Source of the DNA: CAZTHC01 sp964613425
GTDB lineage: Bacteria > Bacillota > Clostridia > TANB77 > CAG-508
Reading direction: 5' to 3'
Length of the DNA: 25,289 bases
Assembly (NCBI GenBank): GCA_964613425.1
Contig: CAZTHC010000010.1
Span: 1-25,289 of the forward strand
Below are positions 16,401 to 25,280 of this stretch, piece by piece. Position numbers and translations under genes: made by a program. Numbering within the stretch: the stretch's first letter is position 1; the number at the start of each line of letters is the position of its first letter. The notes beneath the pieces were generated by a model, which was not told the DNA's origin, ran no database searches, and saw only the letters and a list, made by a program, of their open reading frames with translations.

Positions 16401-18286
16401 ATTTGTCTAAATAAAACAACTAATATTTTTTCTAAACCTTTTTCTCTATTATCAAAAATACCATTTGCGCTAGCATCTTTATTTAACTTCTCATCTTGCC
16501 ATACACAACCGCCAATATCCATTGTTAATGGGAAATATTTTGTTTCTGGCTTGTCTGGTGTTTCTGGTTTAAACTCAAATTCAAATTCGCATTTGTAGTA
16601 ATCATACCATCTTCTTGTATATTGTATAATTAACATATCTTGTAAGTCGTATTCTTCTGTTCCCAATTTTTTAAGTCTATACATATCTGCGCCGTCTAAT
16701 TTTTCTATTTTTTCATAATGTGGACCATACTCACAATTACATGGGTTCGCATTGTGTGCTGCTCCACAATATGTTGTTTTAGAAAGTCTTTTTCCACAAA
16801 TTCCACCTTGTGCAGTACAGTTTGGACTACAACATCCATGTGAGCAATAATGTCCACCTTCACAGAAAAATTCATAATGTGATACAAAATTTGAAGATGT
16901 TATAGCTGTTCTAGTATTTCCATTCAAATTAAATTTCTTAGACTCTGCTAAACCATATTTATCTATTGAAAGAGTTCCTCCTTCAACTTTTGCATATGCA
17001 GCTTCTGCATTTAATGTTTTATAATCAAAAGAAATTTTACATAACCCTTTAATATCTTTATCTTTATTTACATCTACTGTATACTTTTTAATTCTTACAT
17101 AAAACTCTTCACCACTATTTGGAAATTTGTATCCCATTTGTTTTTCGTCATGAGTTTTTGGAAAATAAAATTCCCAGTCTCCACTATTTAACTCAGTTTC
17201 AACTCCGTTTTTATTTAAATATAAATGTGCACCCATAATAGAAGCAAATTCTTGAGCTCCATTTTTTGATGTGTTAAATATTTCTTGTACATATTCAACT
17301 TTAAAAGGTCCCACTTCTATATAATCATTTAGTAAATCAACATTAATTGCATACTCTGTATCTGCCTTAATTGTCATTATATCTTCTTTAGAAGCCATTC
17401 TTGCTTCTATTTCATCTCTATATTTTTCGAAAGCTTTTGCTTCTTTATATAATTCATTTGTTTCATCTAATTGAACATTACCATTAATCATCCATTGATA
17501 CCATTGGAAAGCATCACTTTCATGGTTAGAACTATATCTTTCTTGTGCAGTACTTGCAGCATATGCATATGCTGGTGCATACCCAACTTCATGAGAAGAA
17601 AGTTCTGAATAATCTTTTTTTAATGCACTTCCATAAGGTAATGTGCTATTTCCATTTTTATTATAACTTGTTGCTATTTTTAGCGCAGTAATAGAAGGTG
17701 CTTTAGATAAATAAATAGCTCCTTTATTATTTCCACCAAATTCTCCAAATTCTTCTTCGTTCATTACTGTACTATACCAATCAGCAGAAGTTATTGTGTT
17801 TTTATCTACTGGTTTTGTTTTATCTGCGCTATATAAGCTTGAATGAAAAGATGGGTCTGTTGTTGCGTTTGGAGTAATATCTCTAATTGTATATTGATCT
17901 AAAATATATGAATATCTATCATACAATAAAGTTACACCCTTTTGGTCACAGACAACATTCCAAAAATTATCCAAATTCTCCAAAGTATAATAATTTCTGT
18001 TTAAGCCACCTTTAACATCGTTTCTGATGTTCTCTAAAATGCTCTTAACAGATCCATTATATTCAGAACTAGCAGTTCCTTTTTGGTCTGTAGCTCCACT
18101 TACATATGTAACAGTTCCATTCTCTGTTTCTTGGGTAATATCTTGAACCCATTCAATACTAGCAGAAGTAAAAATATTCTTACTTCCAACATATTGAACA
18201 ACAGCATTAGAATTACATATTAAAGCAATTGTTACTCCTAAAATAATTATAGCTAATATAAATATCATTAAAACTTTCTTTTTCAT
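13442..18286 (-). CDS. Giant SdrD-B-like surface protein with Cys-rich cluster and LPPLGE C-terminal anchor-like tail
   Basis: The 1,614-aa exported protein begins with a signal or anchor helix (MKKKVLMIFILAIIILGVTIAL). An N-terminal region of unknown fold (30-470) follows. A cluster of about ten cysteines (about 475-525; HYCSHGCCSPNC, GGICGK, NPCNC) precedes an SdrD-B/Cna-B-like domain (about 588-680: GGCVWQDEKLNKDASANG...GKYKFENLPIGEYYVDF) and a second one (about 1120-1210: DGFAWDDINFDGIRLNEE). The D-S-I-P-G-N motif occurs twice. The C-terminus has DTG, LPPLGE (1582-1587), a membrane helix and KK. LPPLG looks like an LPXTG signal lacking the key Thr. ATG 18286 follows AAAGGGG. It is paralogous to the next gene (18717-24981). 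Probably an adhesin or stalk; the ligand is unknown. Confidence 0.85.
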   Translation of the reverse strand: MKKKVLMIFILAIIILGVTIALICNSNAVVQYVGSKNIFTSASIEWVQDITQETENGTVTYVSGATDQKGTASSEYNGSVKSILENIRNDVKGGLNRNYYTLENLDNFWNVVCDQKGVTLLYDRYSYILDQYTIRDITPNATTDPSFHSSLYSADKTKPVDKNTITSADWYSTVMNEEEFGEFGGNNKGAIYLSKAPSITALKIATSYNKNGNSTLPYGSALKKDYSELSSHEVGYAPAYAYAASTAQERYSSNHESDAFQWYQWMINGNVQLDETNELYKEAKAFEKYRDEIEARMASKEDIMTIKADTEYAINVDLLNDYIEVGPFKVEYVQEIFNTSKNGAQEFASIMGAHLYLNKNGVETELNSGDWEFYFPKTHDEKQMGYKFPNSGEEFYVRIKKYTVDVNKDKDIKGLCKISFDYKTLNAEAAYAKVEGGTLSIDKYGLAESKKFNLNGNTRTAITSSNFVSHYEFFCEGGHYCSHGCCSPNCTAQGGICGKRLSKTTYCGAAHNANPCNCEYGPHYEKIEKLDGADMYRLKKLGTEEYDLQDMLIIQYTRRWYDYYKCEFEFEFKPETPDKPETKYFPLTMDIGGCVWQDEKLNKDASANGIFDNREKGLEKILVVLFRQIPNTQGYEKIKEAYTDSEGKYKFENLPIGEYYVDFTYDGLNYTTTKLLSDETTVNGTNTNANSSRAARIEAYIANPNASKYRNNSKADEDISDRQTFNNKFNVIKAGGANNSKAGDSNIEINYAGYGEDAGTKNPVKQLKVVTTDANGYVKDDFKMTASTLKTLGKAYPLTKKFRISTNGADYSRIEVKDYNDNYVPTYPHLLQINLGLMKRDMADFALEKEVYDAELIINGQKTRFEYNKAANIPIENFNISVRTDEGNYYYDNNYNLLTYRNSDGEELEAVIAGKDKMYFKEKIYQKVYPSDYNYRIDAYNGKVTASEDDELKVFITYKITLKNESEIVNGKILEFADYYDKSLTPREITIGGNTVVLGDTNQSSYGHTGTAGNYNTLYVNSSNCTLMNNSIKPGEAVEAYIKFEVNKEADRSVILGDKFNVAEITAYSTIDDAGNATGQIDIDSIPGNATFTVENSEIKINNYEDDTDNAGIFNLSLFDTERVLDGFAWDDINFDGIRLNEETINNIKVELIEQKENGEVYSWAELKTGGDIAKINTKTGEINATGEKAGNGQYVLKGYIPGKYYIKFTYGVTDEDNDGIIKYNGQDYKTTTCKCELLNNMLDIEKQSNNNYSDAKDDPTRRQEVINNFLKIGYKDGTLLSERRADSEEFISKTFMTAYTPYFEVDGVDLDLNSREVEVKKIENEKYVLVKYWTDKNAISDQYSISSLDMGLVKRPESVLELQKEIAAIKIIASDGTVLIDTEEGQLTNLNNWNNVKTAPISAYLDKEIMQGTTIQVKYKFKIINYSEKDNLANYDLAAQEVTTGATIVYDYVKSNYVFRLEDNDTNWEIATDLEVKNMEAAQAVREETGKYTIIKASSTSPLLKKLKAGEETPEVTLVLSKVISAESEADMLTYENEAEIIERTNTAGRRDAESIPGNHVPYTDKNIEKDTGMAQVLIILPPLGESSIHYVLIAIASVMLIGGIYAIKKYVL

Positions 18287-18344
18287 TTATATTAAACCCC
18301 TTTCAAAAAAAGTAAAATATATAAACTTAAAATGCTTGTTTTAC

Positions 18345-18401
18345 TACGGAAACCTGCGTTTTAAGTTTTTCTTGTGTTTATTATGTTACAAAATTATTAC
18401 A
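18345..18401. promoter_or_regulatory. Intergenic element: TACGGA plus TTACA direct repeats (copy 3)
   Basis: TACGGA at 18345, TTACA at 18386 and 18397 (11 bp apart). Here the element lies downstream of the promoter at 18426-18454, within the untranslated leader of the 1,614-aa gene. Confidence 0.35.
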
Positions 18402-18425
18402 AAGTGCATTAATCAGCACAAACTA

Positions 18426-18454
18426 ATTATACACTCTTATGTAAACTTTTGCAA
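18426..18454 (-). promoter_or_regulatory. Strong sigma-A promoter of the 1,614-aa surface-protein gene
   Basis: Minus-strand TTGCAA (18454-18449), 17-bp spacer, perfect TATAAT (18431-18426). The predicted start near 18419 gives a leader of about 133 nt beginning with a small GTGC/GCAC hairpin (18404-18419). Confidence 0.75.
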
Positions 18455-18551
18455 TACATTTTTACAAATTTTAGCAATTTTTTTCAAAGAAGTCAAGTTA
18501 GGTAATCAATGAAAGCGAGGAGAAAGCTGAGTTTTTCTTTAAAATAAAGAG

Positions 18552-18583
18552 AAAAAGGTGAAACCTATAGGTTTCACCTTTTT
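18552..18583. terminator. Perfect bidirectional terminator hairpin
   Basis: Perfect inverted repeat AAAAAGGTGAAACC / GGTTTCACCTTTTT around TATA. It ends in T-runs on either strand and separates the frameshifted giant gene from the promoter of the next surface gene. Confidence 0.85.
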
Positions 18584-18642
18584 ATAGAAGCAATTTTTTA
18601 AAGCTCACGAATCTTTACGGACGCAACGTTAACGTAGCAAAA

Positions 18643-18671
18643 TTGTCAATGGGGACGGAGGTTTTTGGCAA
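18643..18671. repeat. Small REP-like element with GGGGACGG core
   Basis: TTGTCAA and TTGGCAA form imperfect inverted ends around ATGGGGACGGAGGTTT. It is conspicuously GC-rich for this genome and sits between two terminators. A resemblance to GGGGACGG-type interspersed repeats of Bacillota is from memory only. Confidence 0.35.
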
Positions 18672-18674
18672 TAA

Positions 18675-18704
18675 AATAGGGCAGTTTAATAAAACTGCCC
18701 TATT
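18675..18704 (-). terminator. Terminator of the frameshifted giant surface-protein gene
   Basis: 13-bp stem AATAGGGCAGTTT / AAACTGCCCTATT with a 4-nt loop, 12 bp after the stop at 18717, followed on the minus strand by a short T-rich stretch (TTTATTG). Confidence 0.8.
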
Positions 18705-18716
18705 ACTTTTTACTTA

Positions 18717-21700
18717 TTATCTTAATACGAATTTCTTTATTAGTATTATTCCTCCTGCTAATGTTATTACTGCTATTGCCCCTACTATGTAATATATACT
18801 TGATATGTGTGTTTCTCCAAATGGTGGTAATATTATTACTATCGAAGCTATTCCAGTATCTGGTTCTATATTTTCTGGTGTAAATGGAGAGTGATTTCCT
18901 GGTATTGAATCATAATCTCTTCTTCCTACTCCATTATATCTGTATACTATCTCTGCCTCGTTTTCATATGTTAAATCATCTGTTGTACTTTCTGGAGACA
19001 TTACTTTAGATAATACAAGTTTTACAGTTTTTGTTGACTCTCCTGGTTGTAATAATTGTAATAGGTCATTATTTGCTTCTAATACTGTTATTTTATTATC
19101 CGTAACAGTTTTTTTCACTTCGTTTGATCCATAACCTACTGTTTCCACGATATTCCACAAACTATTATTGTCCTCTTTTCTAAACACAAAATTGTTTGCT
19201 ACATAATCATACACACACATTGCTCTTGTTTTTACTGTTCCACCTGATAATTCATAATTTTCAAAGAAATCTATATCTGAATTATTTGTTATTTTTAATC
19301 CATATATTATTTGTATTGTGGCTCCTTGCATTATTTCTTTATCTAAGTATGCAGATATTGGCGTATCTGCTATTACTGGCCAGTTATTAAGGTTTTTCAC
19401 TATATTTTCAGCTGTATCGACTAAAACAACGCCACTTGATGAAATTATTTTTATACTTTGAACTTGCTTTTCTAGTTTTAATCTTGAACGTGGTCTTTCT
19501 TTTAAACCTAAATCTATGTTTTCTATTCTAAATTCATATAATGTTCTATCTCCACTTGCGTCTGCATATATAGGTTCTGTTTGTCCTTCTTCATTAGTAT
19601 TTGGTTTTGCATATTCTACTATTACTCTACGTTCATTTTTTTCATCTCTATATGTTCTTACGTTGCTCTCTTCTAGGTTTGCTTCTAATACATCTATATG
19701 TATATCTGGTGTTTCTGCTTCCATCTTTGTTGCGTTAATATAGGTTTCTTTAGATATTTCTCCCTTCATTGCAAGAAGAGTTCCTTTATCATTTTCTATT
19801 TCCTTAGAATAATTAATTACAGCTTCTCTTCTTTCTGGAAGATCTTTTGCATCTGAAAGTTTAGGCTCTGTGGCGTAAATATCTAACTTTTCAACATTAT
19901 TATATACTGTTGTTTGATAATCTTGTCCATTATACCTAATTCCGGCTTCACCATCTAACCTATTTGGATTTGCCCCATATACAAATCTTATAATATAATC
20001 TCCAGGAATATATCCTTTTAATAAATATTGCCCAGATTCATTTCCGCTATCTGCTGTTAAGTTTCCTGTTCGTGTATCAAGTTTCATTGTACTTCCTGTT
20101 TCTAATTTAGATTTTGTCCATACATATTCTTCCGTTTTTCCATTTACTTCTTTCAATTCTACTAGTTCTGCATAAACTCCATCTATTACAATTTCACCTG
20201 AATCACGTATACCATTTTCGTGTCTTTCATCTCCTGTATAAGCAATTTCTCCTCCGTTATATACTGTATCATCCCATGAATATCCACTTAATGTTCTTTC
20301 TGTTTCATATAAACTTATATTAAACATACCTGCATAATCGCTATCATCTTCATTTGGTTTTAATTCTATGGTTTCATCTTTTACTTCAAATTTTGCATTT
20401 CCTGGTATTGAATCTGCATCTATTTGTCCTGTTGCATTTCCTGCGTCGTCTAATGTTGAATATGCTGTTATTTCTGCAACATTAAATTTGTCTCCTAGTA
20501 TTATATCTCTAGTTGCTTTATCTTTATCTACTTCAAATTTAATATATATATCAATATTTTCTCCTGGTTTTAATGTTTTTGTCATTTCACCATTTTTGTC
20601 ATTTATATATATACTCTTATATTCTTCAGATGTTGCAGTTGCACTATTATGTCCATACAAAGTAGAATCACTAAGATTTAATGGGATTTTTGTTTCTTCT
20701 TTTAACACATATGTTTCTATTGGTTTAAATGATGGATCATACCAGTCTACTATCTCCATAATCTTTCCATTTGCTACTTCAGATTCATTTTTTAATGTAA
20801 TTTTATATGTTACAAATGCCTTTAGTTCACTGTCTTCAGTAACACCAAGTCTACTTGCATCTTCGCCATATGCATCTACTTTAAAATTGTAATCCTCCGG
20901 ATAAATCTTTTGATAAATCTTCGGTTTTATCCTTTGCGCATTTGAATTTTTTGTTTCTGCATATTCATCTGTATAATAGTACTCCGTATCTCCCATTCTA
21001 ATATTTACATTGTAATTTTGAATAGGAATCTTGGCAGCTACATTGTACTCAAATCTTGCTTCTCTATTATTAATCTTAAGCTCAGCTTCATACACTTCTT
21101 TATCTAAAGCGAAATCTACTATATCTCTTCTTACTAAACCAAAATTAATTTCCTTCATGTGTTTATATGTTGGATAATATGTTCCGTTATATGCTGCGAT
21201 ATCATTTACTGTATAACCATTAGTTGATACTCTAAATAATTCTGTTAATGGGTAACATCTCTTCAATAACTCTTTTGTTGTAGAAGTCATTTTAAAATCT
21301 TCATATACCTTACCATTTTCATCCGTTGTTTCTAAATTTATTTGCCAAATATTTGTTGCTCCGTTTGTTTTTATATATTTTTCGTCATCTTTACCATAAG
21401 TTAAAGTAATTCCATTTGCATTTGCAGTATCTTCTTGTGGTCCAGAACTTATTATTGCAAATTTATCGTTAAACGCTTGTCTTTCAACCTCTGCTGCCTT
21501 AGATGTATCTGTGAATTTTTCTGCATTAGGGTCTGAAATATAGCTATCTACACTTTCTCCTCCCAAAGCCTTTGTAGCTTCATATGTAATACCGTCATAT
21601 TCAAATTCTACATAATACCTGCCTATAGGTAAATCTTCAAACAAATATTTTCCATTTTCATTTGTATTTGCTGTTTTATACAAAGAACCATCCTGTTTAT

Positions 21701-24700
21701 ATAAATTAACTGTAATATTTTTCATTCCTGGTTCTTCTTCATCTTTTTTACCATTCGTTCTTGCATCTTTTCCGTAATTTATAATCCTCCCATACGTATC
21801 CACCAAGTTCCATTGTTAATGGTAAATATTTCTCTTTTGATGGTGTAACAGGTAACGTTGGCGGTGTTTCTTGTATTGTAAATGTTACTTTTAATTTATG
21901 TGTAATTGGTATTCGTTTTGCGTATAAAACAATCATAACAGATTGTAAATTTTGTGTGTGCGCAGGTGCATTATCTCTTAATAAATACCATGGGTAACCT
22001 ATTATATGATCTTCATAACTATGAACTGCTGTTTCATCATATTCTGTAGAAACACTGTTTTTATAGCAATTTGCGAAATAAGCATTATAGTACTCATTCT
22101 CACCCATTTCATCTGTTACTTTACCATAATATATTGCAACTCCTACAGATGTAAGTATATCTACGTTTCTTAACTGAAATGCAACAGAATCAAATTCTGC
22201 AACACTAGTGCTTACATTTTGTTTAGTTGGGTTATATGTTTCGCTTTGAATGCAATTACAGTTTTTGCACTTACATTTAACTGCACAATTAGTTACTATA
22301 ATACCACTGTTTGCTAGTTGTATTGCCGCTTTAGCGTTCATTTCACTAAATTCAAGTTCCTGTCTCATCCCATTATAGCACTGAATTGCATATCCCTGAG
22401 CTTCACCATTTCCACTTGGTGGTTCTCCCATTCTTCTAAGTTTCATTCCATATAATTGCATATCCCTTACATATAGTTGTATAAAATCACCTTGCTGCCC
22501 TGTTGATAATACTTTTCCTCCAAGGTTTTTATAAGTTATTGCAGATCCACCTGAATGGCTTCTCTTATATGATGCCTGCCAAGAAAAATGGTTTTGCATA
22601 TTTTTTGGAAGTCCTTCGAAGTCATAGTGCACATGTGGTTCTTGTATTGTACATTTAGTTTTAACATATGATTTCTCTTCTGCTGCTATTTTATTAGCAT
22701 CTCCTATTGTTGCATAATATGCATTAATTGCTTCCATATATGTTCTATGTGCTGTCCATTCTTTTAAGTTTGCTCTCATTCCACTTGGATAATTTGCTTC
22801 ACACCAATGTGGGTAATCTGATCCATTTCCTCCATCATCTTCTGAGTCTGTACAGTATACTGGTTTATCTTTTGTATCTGTCCAGTTATATACATTAGCT
22901 TTTAAACCGCTTATTGTTGTATATAGTGCTTGTGTTTCATACACTTTGTCAAATTCAAATTCTATCCTTGCTATTCCTAAATAATTCTCCATAAATTCTG
23001 TATAATTATTTATTTTTATAAAAGTTTCTTCGTCTGGTTCTGGGTACTTATATTCAGCATCTTTGTGGCTATTTGTTAAAACAAAACTCCAATATTTTGG
23101 ATCTAATTCAACTTCAGCTCCATCTTTAGTTTGTGCATATACTTTAGCTGAATTAATACCTCCAAAAGAAAAGTTAACTACAGTTTGTCCATCTTCTATT
23201 TCTATATCTAATATTTCTTTCATCATTTGTGCAAAATCTTCTTGTTCAGTCATTGAATATTTATTAATAGTTCCTTTTTTGAAAGAATAATCCAATACAA
23301 TTGGTCCTGCTAAAACATAATTATTATTTAGCATTTCATCATTTGCAATAACCGCAATATCTTTTTCATTCTTTATTCCTGGTTTATATTCTTCAGACAA
23401 TAATCCTTCTACATCTGGACTTTCTTTTCCGCAACGTGCTGCAACATCCTTTGTAAATTCATTATAAACTTGTGTAACACGCCCTGCGTATACAGCTTTA
23501 TCACTATAGAAAGAAAATGTAGGATTTGAGTATTCTGTTCCAGCATATAATGATTCTCCACTTCTTTCAGCCCATAATGCTCCTTGTTTAATTCCTGCCA
23601 AATATAATGTAATATCTCCATTAGTATTACGTATCGATTCTATACTTTGAAGATTATTTTTTGATACTATTGTGTCTTCCTGAAAAGAAAACGAATATGC
23701 CTCTCCTGTATTATAGTGATTTTTCATTTCTCCAATTGTTGCGCCACTTGTATTTAATTCTCTAGATTGATATTTAATTTCATCTCTATTTAATCTTCCA
23801 TAATATGGAGAATTCCAAGAAATTAAAACTTTTGATTGTCTTGTAGCATTGCTAATTGTTAATGCACTATATTTTTCTGTTACTACTCCATCTATATCTA
23901 GTAATCTTTCCCATTCTTCTGTTCCTTCTTTTTGTTTATAATAAAAGCCTATTTGTGATTCATTTATTTCATGAAATCCTATTGTTGGATATTGAATATA
24001 GTATTCCCTCTCATTTGAATACTCTGGATTATTCGAATCAAATACAGATTTTTTCGCATCTTCATTTTCATCATAATATTTTGGTGGCGTATATTCTTCA
24101 TATGTTCCTCCAGCTTTGTACCATTCATAAGAAGTAAGCCAATTATCAATTTCGTCTCTGAAACTTGACTTATTTGTTATTTCTGTTGCAAATTCACGTA
24201 ACCCTATATCTGCATCTGTTAAATTTTTACTTACTTTTGTCCCTTCTGTCCACTCGTTATTATATGGATTTATAAGTGTAGCTCCACAATCTAAACATGT
24301 TGTAATTCCTTTATCGTCTGTTTCAGACTTTCCATGTTTACATTCCAAAGCACTATCTACCGCTTTATTAAGAGAAGTAAGGAAATCTGTTTTTCCTCCC
24401 GAACCAGAATTATTAACTGTATCAATCATTGTTTTGTAATAAGCAAACCATAATTCTTTATTTAAAAATCTTGTACCAATAGCAGAAGTTCCAGTTACAC
24501 GGTTTGGGAAAACTTTTCCCTCTTCATATGTCATAGTCATAGGTACATTTTTCATTCCACAAAAAATTGAACTTGAAAACATATCTTCTCCTATAGTTTC
24601 TTTTAAAGCAGCTCCATTATCAGACAAATTTAATATATATTTAGTATTTCCATTACTATCTTTTTCTGGTATCAATAACTTGTTTAATATACTGCTTGCA

Positions 24701-24981
24701 TTTTGTGTGGCTACTTCTTTGCCCTCAGAATCTATTAACACACCACAGTCATCACACACCATATATGATATATTACCCCTCTGTTCTTGGTGCTTATTAG
24801 CATGTTCACACATATTTTCTGCACTCGAAGTTGATTCTGAAACAGCCCAATATAAATATTCAGAATTATCTCCTTCTGCTATTGGTGTTTCTGCCTTTAC
24901 ATTATTTGCAATTATAATAATTGCCACAATTATCATTAAAATACATACACTTAAAATTAGTAAAACGCTTTTCTTTTTCAT
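18717..24981 (-). CDS. Giant SdrD-B-like surface protein (2,087 aa), interrupted by a +1 frameshift at a CGG codon
   Basis: Two overlapping frames, 24981-21748 (1,077 aa) and 21806-18717, form one gene. The first breaks inside an SdrD-B-like domain after LGGYVWEDYKL; skipping the C of CGG (21774-21772) continues GKDARTNGKKDEEEPG. The paralogue at 13442-18286 has GGCVWQDEKLNKDASANG intact there. The fused 2,087 aa have a signal helix (1-30), two zinc-ribbon-like motifs (C58-x-H, C76-x-x-C79; CKHG...CLDCG near 213-232), a Cys cluster (KCKCKNCNC) before the B domain, a second SdrD-B domain (SGYSWDDTVYNG), DSIPGN twice, then EPDTG, LPPFGE (2051-2056), a membrane helix and KK. ATG 24981 follows AGGAG. 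Probably an adhesin. The downstream ATG at 21806 has no apparent separate-gene logic, since it would start mid-domain. Confidence 0.85.
21769..21778 (-). other. Putative +1 frameshift site in the giant surface gene (TTA CGG A)
   Basis: The zero frame reads TAT AAA TTA CGG AAA AGA and stops 8 codons after CGG. Skipping the C gives TTA, GGA AAA GAT GCA and rejoins the frame matching the paralogue. The context is not a homopolymer at the inserted base and matches the tilS site in T-x-A-C-G-G-A. Confidence 0.6.
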
Positions 24982-25038
24982 ATAACTCTCCTAATACAAT
25001 AAATATCTCCATTTATATACATTATTCTACTTAAATAT

Positions 25039-25067
25039 ATTCTAGTTTTAATATAAAAAAGTGTCAA
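25039..25067 (-). promoter_or_regulatory. Strong sigma-A promoter of the frameshifted giant gene
   Basis: Minus-strand TTGACA (25067-25062, perfect), 17-bp spacer, TAGAAT (25044-25039), 58 bp before the ATG at 24981. Confidence 0.75.
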
Positions 25068-25110
25068 TATGCACTATTGGGCTATACACTAATTTTATTT
25101 CATTTAGCCC

Positions 25111-25163
25111 TACGGAACCGTATTAACAGAAAAATTGCTAAGAAATATTACACTTTTATTACA
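25111..25163. promoter_or_regulatory. Intergenic element: TACGGA plus TTACA direct repeats (copy 4)
   Basis: TACGGA at 25111 within near-palindromic TACGGAACCGTA, then TTACA at 25148 and 25159 (11 bp apart). It lies between two divergent promoters, so either flanking gene could be its target. Confidence 0.35.
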
Positions 25164-25193
25164 TTTTTTAATTTTTGGAAATATTATCTTTTG

Positions 25194-25222
25194 TTGACTT
25201 TTTATGTAAAATGTGGTATTAT
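25194..25222 (+). promoter_or_regulatory. Sigma-A-type promoter of the right-edge plus-strand gene
   Basis: TTGACT (25194-25199), 17-bp spacer, TATTAT (25217-25222), 58 bp before the ATG at 25281. Confidence 0.65.
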
Positions 25223-25280
25223 TTATACAAGTATTTTTATACTAACATTAATTAGTTTTACAACTTAAGGAGGAAATATT

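Noticed and set aside
18287..18425. Riboswitch (c-di-GMP or similar) in the leader of the 1,614-aa gene
   Set aside because: I could not find the conserved core motifs of known classes; only a small hairpin and the TTACA repeats are visible.
18717..21806. Separate gene starting at ATG 21806
   Set aside because: It would begin in the middle of a B-type domain, overlap the upstream frame by 59 bp and lack a signal peptide. Alignment with the paralogue shows a single gene.
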